From: Clostridia bacterium | Lineage (GTDB): Bacteria; Bacillota; Clostridia; Christensenellales; Borkfalkiaceae | NCBI GenBank assembly: GCA_017646555.1 | Contig: JAGCMG010000099.1 | Span: 1-9,323 of the forward strand | DNA: 9,323 nucleotides | Reading direction: 5' to 3' | Shown here: positions 6,139 through 9,323 of the stretch, piece by piece | How positions within the stretch are numbered: position 1 is the stretch's first letter | Layout of the letters: the number at the start of each line of letters is the position of its first letter | The notes under the pieces: generated by a model | Database searches by the model: none | Told to the model about the DNA's origin: nothing | The model's input: only the letters and a program-made list of their open reading frames with translations | Made by a program: the position numbers and the translations under genes

Positions 6139-6981
6139 ATGGCTACTATTATAGATGGAAAAGCAGTTTCGCTTGCAATTAAAGACCAATTGAAAAAAGA
6201 TATCGCTGAATATAAAACTTCTACCGGCAAGGATATTAGCCTTGCCGTAGTTTTAATTGGCGACGACCCAGCATCAAAAGTTTACGTTAATAATAAAGCA
6301 ACTGCTTGCGAATATGTGGGTATTACTTCATATACCTATAGATTACCACAAGAAACAACCCAAGAACAAGCAGAAGACTTGGTTTCTTCATTAGTTAACG
6401 ACGAAAAAATCACGGGTATTTTGGTTCAATTACCATTTCCAAAACATCTTGACGAAAATAAAATCCTTAAACTTATTCCTGCTAATAAGGACGTTGACGG
6501 ATTTTCCGACGAAAATATCGGTAAACTTTTACAAGGCAAAAAAACTGTAGTTTCGTGTACGCCTTTCGGGGTTATGGAACTTCTTAAACATTATAACTAC
6601 GATTTAACGGGAAAAAATGCAGTCGTTATCGGTAGAAGTAACATAGTAGGCAAGCCTATGACGGCGCTTTTAATCAACGCTAATGCGACTGTTACCGTTT
6701 GCCATAGTAAAACTAAAAATTTAGCAGAAATAGCAAGAACTGCCGACGTTTTAATAGTTGCTATCGGTAGACCTAAATTCGTTACCGAAGATATGGTAAA
6801 AGACGGCGCAGTAGTTATTGACGTTGGTATAAATAGAGTTGACGGTAAACTTGTTGGCGACGTTGATTTTGATACCGTTTCTAAAAAAGCAAGTATGATT
6901 ACGCCTGTTCCAGGTGGCGTAGGTCCTATGACTATCGCTATGCTTATGAAAAACACTTTTATCGCAGGGACGGAGCGCTAA
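6139..6981 (+). CDS. folD: Methylenetetrahydrofolate dehydrogenase / methenyl-THF cyclohydrolase
   Basis: FolD is the cytosolic bifunctional enzyme that oxidises 5,10-methylene-THF to methenyl-THF with NADP(+) and hydrolyses that to 10-formyl-THF, feeding one-carbon metabolism. The 280 residues are full length. Active-site residues correspond to those of E. coli FolD (Tyr50, Lys54, Gln98, Asp121): Tyr49 and Lys53 in VYVNNKATAC, Gln97 in GILVQLPFP and Asp120 in KDVDGF. The nucleotide-binding motif is VVIGRSNIVGKPM (162-174) and the C-terminal signature is PVPGGVGPMT (256-265). The usual PCTP motif reads SCTP (139-142), a small deviation. A ribosome site AAGGA precedes the ATG. ispA follows after three bases, with no xseA or xseB between as in B. 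subtilis. Confidence 0.97.
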   Translation: MATIIDGKAVSLAIKDQLKKDIAEYKTSTGKDISLAVVLIGDDPASKVYVNNKATACEYVGITSYTYRLPQETTQEQAEDLVSSLVNDEKITGILVQLPFPKHLDENKILKLIPANKDVDGFSDENIGKLLQGKKTVVSCTPFGVMELLKHYNYDLTGKNAVVIGRSNIVGKPMTALLINANATVTVCHSKTKNLAEIARTADVLIVAIGRPKFVTEDMVKDGAVVIDVGINRVDGKLVGDVDFDTVSKKASMITPVPGGVGPMTIAMLMKNTFIAGTER

Positions 6982-6984
6982 CTA

Positions 6985-7533
6985 ATGACTTTTGATAAAA
7001 AATACGCTGAATATTTATCGTACTTTAACGAAAGTTTTGACTCGTATTTAAATTCATTATCAACCGTACCAAACAATTTACTTGATGCGATTAAATATTC
7101 GGCCAACGCTGGGGGGAAAAGAATTCGCCCAGTATTACTGTTTTTAGCCAACGATACTTTAGGTGGAAAAAAAGAAGAAGTTTTACCATTTGCAATCGCA
7201 ATTGAGTGTATACACACTTATTCGCTTATACACGACGATTTGCCAGCAATTGATAATGACGATTTTAGAAGAGGACAATTATCAAACCATAAAAAGTTTG
7301 GTGAGGCAATGGCTATTTTAGCAGGGGATTCTTTATTAAACCTTGCATATGAAACAGTTTTAAATTTGCCTACATTTAGCACAAAACATGCTAAATCACT
7401 TAAACTTTTAGCCGAATACGCTGGCGTTGGTGGTATGATTAAAGGTCAAATTTTAGACCTTTTCGGTGGAGAAGACCTAAATAATATAGACGGTATAAGC
7501 CAAATCCTATTAAACAAAACGGCAAAATTATAA
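6985..7533 (+). CDS. ispA: Polyprenyl (farnesyl) diphosphate synthase, 3'-truncated
   Basis: This is the N-terminal two thirds of an IspA-type trans-prenyl synthase, which joins isopentenyl diphosphate to allylic diphosphates for quinone and undecaprenol synthesis. Present are GGKRIRP (43-49, diphosphate binding), the first aspartate-rich motif LIHDDLPAIDNDDFRRG (81-97), HKKFGEAMAILAGDSLL (102-118), GMIKGQILDL (150-159) and NKTAKL (177-182). The reading frame then hits TAA at residue 183. The family has about 290 residues with a second aspartate-rich motif that is needed for catalysis and missing here. Right after KTAKL the DNA becomes tilS in another frame. The product would be inactive. Either the genome lost the end of this gene or the contig is misjoined. 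It starts three bases after folD with GGAG upstream. Confidence 0.9.
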   Translation: MTFDKKYAEYLSYFNESFDSYLNSLSTVPNNLLDAIKYSANAGGKRIRPVLLFLANDTLGGKKEEVLPFAIAIECIHTYSLIHDDLPAIDNDDFRRGQLSNHKKFGEAMAILAGDSLLNLAYETVLNLPTFSTKHAKSLKLLAEYAGVGGMIKGQILDLFGGEDLNNIDGISQILLNKTAKL

Positions 7534-8357
7534 GACCGCTTTTAGACGTTTCTAGAAAGCAAATTGACGATTACGTTAAACTAAACAATTTACCCTTTAC
7601 GCAAGACAAAACCAACCTACAGGACGATTATTCAAGAAATTACATTAGGAACAACCTTGTTCCTTTGATTGAAAAAAGGTTTCCCGAGGCCGTTGAATCA
7701 GCCACTAGATTTTGTGGTATTGCAAGGTTAGAAGACGAGTTTCTTGACAAGCTTTCGTCAGAGATTATTGAAGAGAAAGACGGTAAGTTTTATATCCCAC
7801 TTGATAAAAACGGCGTTTTAATTAAGCGCGCCGTAATAATTTCACTTAACCGCTTAGGTCTTGAAAAAGACTATGAGTTTATTCACGCTGAGCAAGTGTT
7901 ATCTCTTAAAAACTTGCAAAGCGGTGCAAAAATTACCCTACCTAACGGCTTTGTTGCGATAAAGGAATACGGTTATGCCGTTCTTCAAAAAGACGGCGCG
8001 GAAAAAAACCTTGCCGTTTACCCTTTTTCGATTGGCAGTTTTGATTTTGATGGCGCTACGGCTGAAATATCTAACACCTGCGGTTTACTTAAATTTGACG
8101 GGGATAAAATTCCCGACGGCGCAGTTATAAGAACGCGCCGAGAGGGGGACGTTTTTAAAAAGTTTGGCTCTGGCACTAAAAAGCTTAAAGAGTTTTTAAT
8201 CGATAAAAAAATCCCTTTATCTAAAAGGGACAAGATGCCGGTTATTGCAAAAGATAACGTTGTTTATTTAGTTTTTGGCGTTGAAATTTCTGACGACGTT
8301 AAAATTACAAACACCACTAAAACAATTTTATATGCAAATTTAAAAGCGAACGATTAG
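7518..8357 (+). pseudogene. tilS: tRNA(Ile)-lysidine synthetase, C-terminal part only
   Basis: TilS uses ATP to attach lysine to C34 of tRNA-Ile(CAU), switching its decoding from AUG to AUA. Here only the part after the catalytic N-type ATP pyrophosphatase core remains. The frame reads GKIIRPLLDVSRKQIDDYV, then QDKTNLQDDYSRNYIRNNLVP, which are hallmark TilS positions following the core. The C-terminal substrate-binding domain follows (about 8103-8330), with RTRREGDVFKKFGSGTKKLK, FLIDKKIPLSKRDKMPVIA and a final GVEIS. The SGGxDS P-loop and the first 200 or so residues are absent. The frame is open from 7485, but codons before about 7518 are ispA DNA. No normal start exists; the first TTG (7665) is an internal leucine position. 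The stop codon sits in the loop of the terminator hairpin. Confidence 0.87.
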
Positions 8358-8368
8358 TTCGCTTTTTT
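8342..8368 (+). terminator. Terminator after tilS, probably bidirectional
   Basis: A perfect 10-bp inverted repeat (AAAAGCGAAC at 8342-8351, GTTCGCTTTT at 8357-8366) encloses the five-base loop GATTA and is followed by six T residues (8363-8368). The tilS stop codon TAG (8355-8357) lies in the loop and first stem base. On the minus strand the hairpin is followed by TTTT, so it can also end the convergent deoR-type gene, whose stop codon is four bases beyond it. Confidence 0.88.
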
Positions 8369-8371
8369 AAT

Positions 8372-9070
8372 TTACTTTTCGATAAGTATGGTAACGTTTT
8401 CGTCGCTTTTTCGACACAAGGTATAGGTTAATTTTTTACCAAGCTTATTTTTTTCAAATAAAAATACCGTTTGCTTTGAGTTTTTTAATACGCGCTTTCT
8501 AATAGCAGTTTGCCTTAAATCAAAATCGGAAATCGTTCCGTCTAGTGAGTATGCCGCCGTTGTCATAAACGATATATCTATATTTAAGTCTTTTGCGTAT
8601 TCTTCTGCAAGCGAGCCAACGAGGCACATATCTTGCTCGTAATATTCGCCACCTATTAAGATGCACGGAATATGTAACGAAGAAGCGTTTTGAAGCGCCT
8701 TTATAGAATTAGTTACCACCGTTATATTTTTATATTTGATAAGGTGCGGAATTATATATAAGCAAGTTGACGAACTATCTAAAAATATAGTGATATTATC
8801 CCTTAAAAAAGGAAGAGCTTGTTCGCAAAGCCTTTTCTTTTTGTTAGCGTCTAGCAAAAAGCGCTCGGTAACGGGCATCTCGCGAAAGTCTACTTTTAAA
8901 ATAGCCCCGCCCCTATACCTTTTTAAATATCCTTGCTTTTCCATTTCGGCAAGATCGCGCCTTATAGTCATTTCCGAAACGTAAAGGGTTTTTGAAAATT
9001 CTTTTACCGAAACTTTACCCTTTTTATAAAGTAAATCAAGTATTTCGTGCTGTCTTGAATTGTTTGTCAT
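8372..9070 (-). CDS. DeoR-family transcriptional regulator
   Basis: This 232-residue protein has the standard DeoR layout, usually a repressor of sugar-phosphate catabolism. The N-terminal winged helix-turn-helix (about 6-57) carries the family signature: RQHEILDLLYKKGKVSV, then VSEMTIRRDLAEMEKQGYLKRYRGGA. The C-terminal DeoRC sensor domain, which binds phosphorylated sugars in relatives, covers about 75-230 with FLDSSST, VVTNSIKAL, LIGGEYY and DGTISDFDLRQT. I chose ATG 9070, because AAAGGTGG lies four bases upstream on the minus strand and MTNNSRQHEIL is a typical start. The ATG at 9100 would place that ribosome site inside the gene. It is divergent from a class II aldolase gene, its likely target. 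The ligand cannot be told from sequence. Confidence 0.93.
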   Translation of the reverse strand: MTNNSRQHEILDLLYKKGKVSVKEFSKTLYVSEMTIRRDLAEMEKQGYLKRYRGGAILKVDFREMPVTERFLLDANKKKRLCEQALPFLRDNITIFLDSSSTCLYIIPHLIKYKNITVVTNSIKALQNASSLHIPCILIGGEYYEQDMCLVGSLAEEYAKDLNIDISFMTTAAYSLDGTISDFDLRQTAIRKRVLKNSKQTVFLFEKNKLGKKLTYTLCRKSDENVTILIEK

Positions 9071-9074
9071 AATA

Positions 9075-9082
9075 CCACCTTT
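9075..9082 (-). promoter_or_regulatory. Ribosome binding site fixing the DeoR-family start
   Basis: On the minus strand AAAGGTGG lies four bases before ATG 9070. It decides against the in-frame ATG at 9100, which has no such site. Confidence 0.75.
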
Positions 9083-9086
9083 GTGC

Positions 9087-9121
9087 GAAAACATTTTCAT
9101 TTATAAACATTTCGAACATTT
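9087..9121. promoter_or_regulatory. Repeat cluster, candidate operator of the DeoR-type regulator
   Basis: Between the divergent genes ACATTT occurs three times in the same direction (9091-9096, 9107-9112, 9116-9121). The first copy lies in a near palindrome GAAAACATTTTC (9087-9098), and TTCGAA (9111-9116) sits between the other two. DeoR-family proteins often bind short repeated sites in such gaps. The assignment is inferred from position. Confidence 0.4.
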
Positions 9122-9122
9122 A

Positions 9123-9157
9123 TTGATTTTGTTTTGTTCTAATGATAAAATTATAAT
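9123..9157 (+). promoter_or_regulatory. Two overlapping sigma-A-type promoters for the aldolase gene
   Basis: TTGATT (9123-9128), 17 bases, TAAAAT (9146-9151), with TG one base before the -10 (extended -10), forms one good promoter. TTGTTT (9129-9134), 17 bases, TATAAT (9152-9157) forms a second, offset by six bases. Both point to the aldolase at 9195, and the repeat cluster ends just upstream of the first -35. Confidence 0.65.
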
Positions 9158-9194
9158 CAAATAAAACACCATTGTCAATATAGTGAGGTTTATT

Positions 9195-9323
9195 ATGTTA
9201 GTTACAATGAAAGAAATGTTACAAGACGCTAAAAAAAATCATTATGCGATACCCGCTTTTGATATTAGCAACTATGAAATGATGAAAGCCGTTTTAGAAA
9301 CTTGTGAAGAAGAAAAGTCGCCC
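9195..9323 (+). CDS. Class II fructose/tagatose-bisphosphate aldolase, 3' partial
   Basis: The first 43 residues match the N-terminus of class II (zinc-dependent) ketose-bisphosphate aldolases (Fba, GatY/KbaY type), which split fructose-1,6- or tagatose-1,6-bisphosphate into dihydroxyacetone phosphate and glyceraldehyde-3-phosphate. The diagnostic stretch is YAIPAFDISNYEMMKAVLET (17-36), where relatives have YAV.AFN..N.E...A, followed by EEEKSP (SPVI in the family). The gene runs off the window, so metal ligands and substrate-specific residues are not visible. GAGG lies upstream of the ATG. It is divergent from the DeoR-type regulator, which suggests a sugar-responsive catabolic role rather than central glycolysis, but that is inference. 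Confidence 0.87.
   Translation, partial: MLVTMKEMLQDAKKNHYAIPAFDISNYEMMKAVLETCEEEKSP

Noticed and set aside
6597..6956. Minus-strand open frame inside folD
   Set aside because: It is a long shadow of a well-conserved gene; its hydrophobic composition follows from reverse reading of folD codons.
7665..8357. A separate gene starting at TTG 7665
   Set aside because: Homology to TilS continues upstream without break to about 7518, the TTG has no ribosome site, and the codon corresponds to an internal leucine after the conserved RNxIRxxxxP segment.
8736..8984. Open frame on the plus strand opposite the DeoR-type gene
   Set aside because: It lies wholly antisense to a clear gene, has no ribosome site and resembles no family I know.
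9071..9100. Start of the DeoR-family gene at ATG 9100
   Set aside because: The strong AAAGGTGG ribosome site lies between this ATG and the one at 9070, and the ten extra residues do not fit the family N-terminus.
1..9323. CRISPR array, tRNA or rRNA gene, insertion sequence, phage or defence genes
   Set aside because: Apart from the short repeats described, I saw no spaced repeat arrays, cloverleaf-like sequences, transposase motifs or defence-type domains on either strand.

Overview
The window looks like a piece of a low-GC, endospore-forming Clostridia-type genome, possibly from a metagenome-assembled genome. The evidence is a complete eight-gene spoIIIA operon (spoIIIAA to spoIIIAH), which occurs only in endospore formers, together with strong A+T bias, Firmicutes-type neighbours (yqhY, nusB, folD, ispA) and ordinary stop codons including TGA. 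I cannot assign a genus.

Layout. Bases 1-738 are the 3' part of a ribosomal protein S1-type gene (rpsA-like), closed by a clear rho-independent terminator at 754-783. From about 838 to 5318 the spoIIIA operon runs on the plus strand with overlapping or nearly abutting genes. It encodes the SpoIIIAA ATPase, the membrane proteins AB to AF, and the ring-forming proteins AG and AH of the mother cell-forespore feeding channel. A 64-base gap with competing small hairpins leads into a housekeeping run: an Asp23/Gls24 protein (yqhY), the antiterminator nusB, the folate enzyme folD, and the start of the prenyl synthase ispA. In B. subtilis accB and accC lie between spoIIIAH and yqhY, and xseA and xseB lie between folD and ispA. 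All four are absent here.

At about 7518-7532 the reading changes abruptly. The ispA frame is cut after the conserved KTAKL motif, and the sequence continues, in another frame, as the C-terminal half of tilS (tRNA-Ile lysidine synthetase). The join lies in about a dozen bases that suit both genes. Either a deletion or rearrangement destroyed both genes, or the contig was misassembled. The tilS remainder ends in a hairpin terminator that appears bidirectional. Beyond it lie a minus-strand DeoR-family regulator and, divergent from it, the beginning of a class II fructose/tagatose-bisphosphate aldolase gene, with a promoter- and repeat-rich gap between them. That pair looks like a sugar-catabolism module unrelated to the left part.

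I found no tRNA, rRNA, CRISPR array, insertion sequence or recognisable novel multi-gene system. The points most worth a second look are the ispA/tilS junction, the missing start codon of spoIIIAA, the yqhY leader, and the deoR-aldolase control region.
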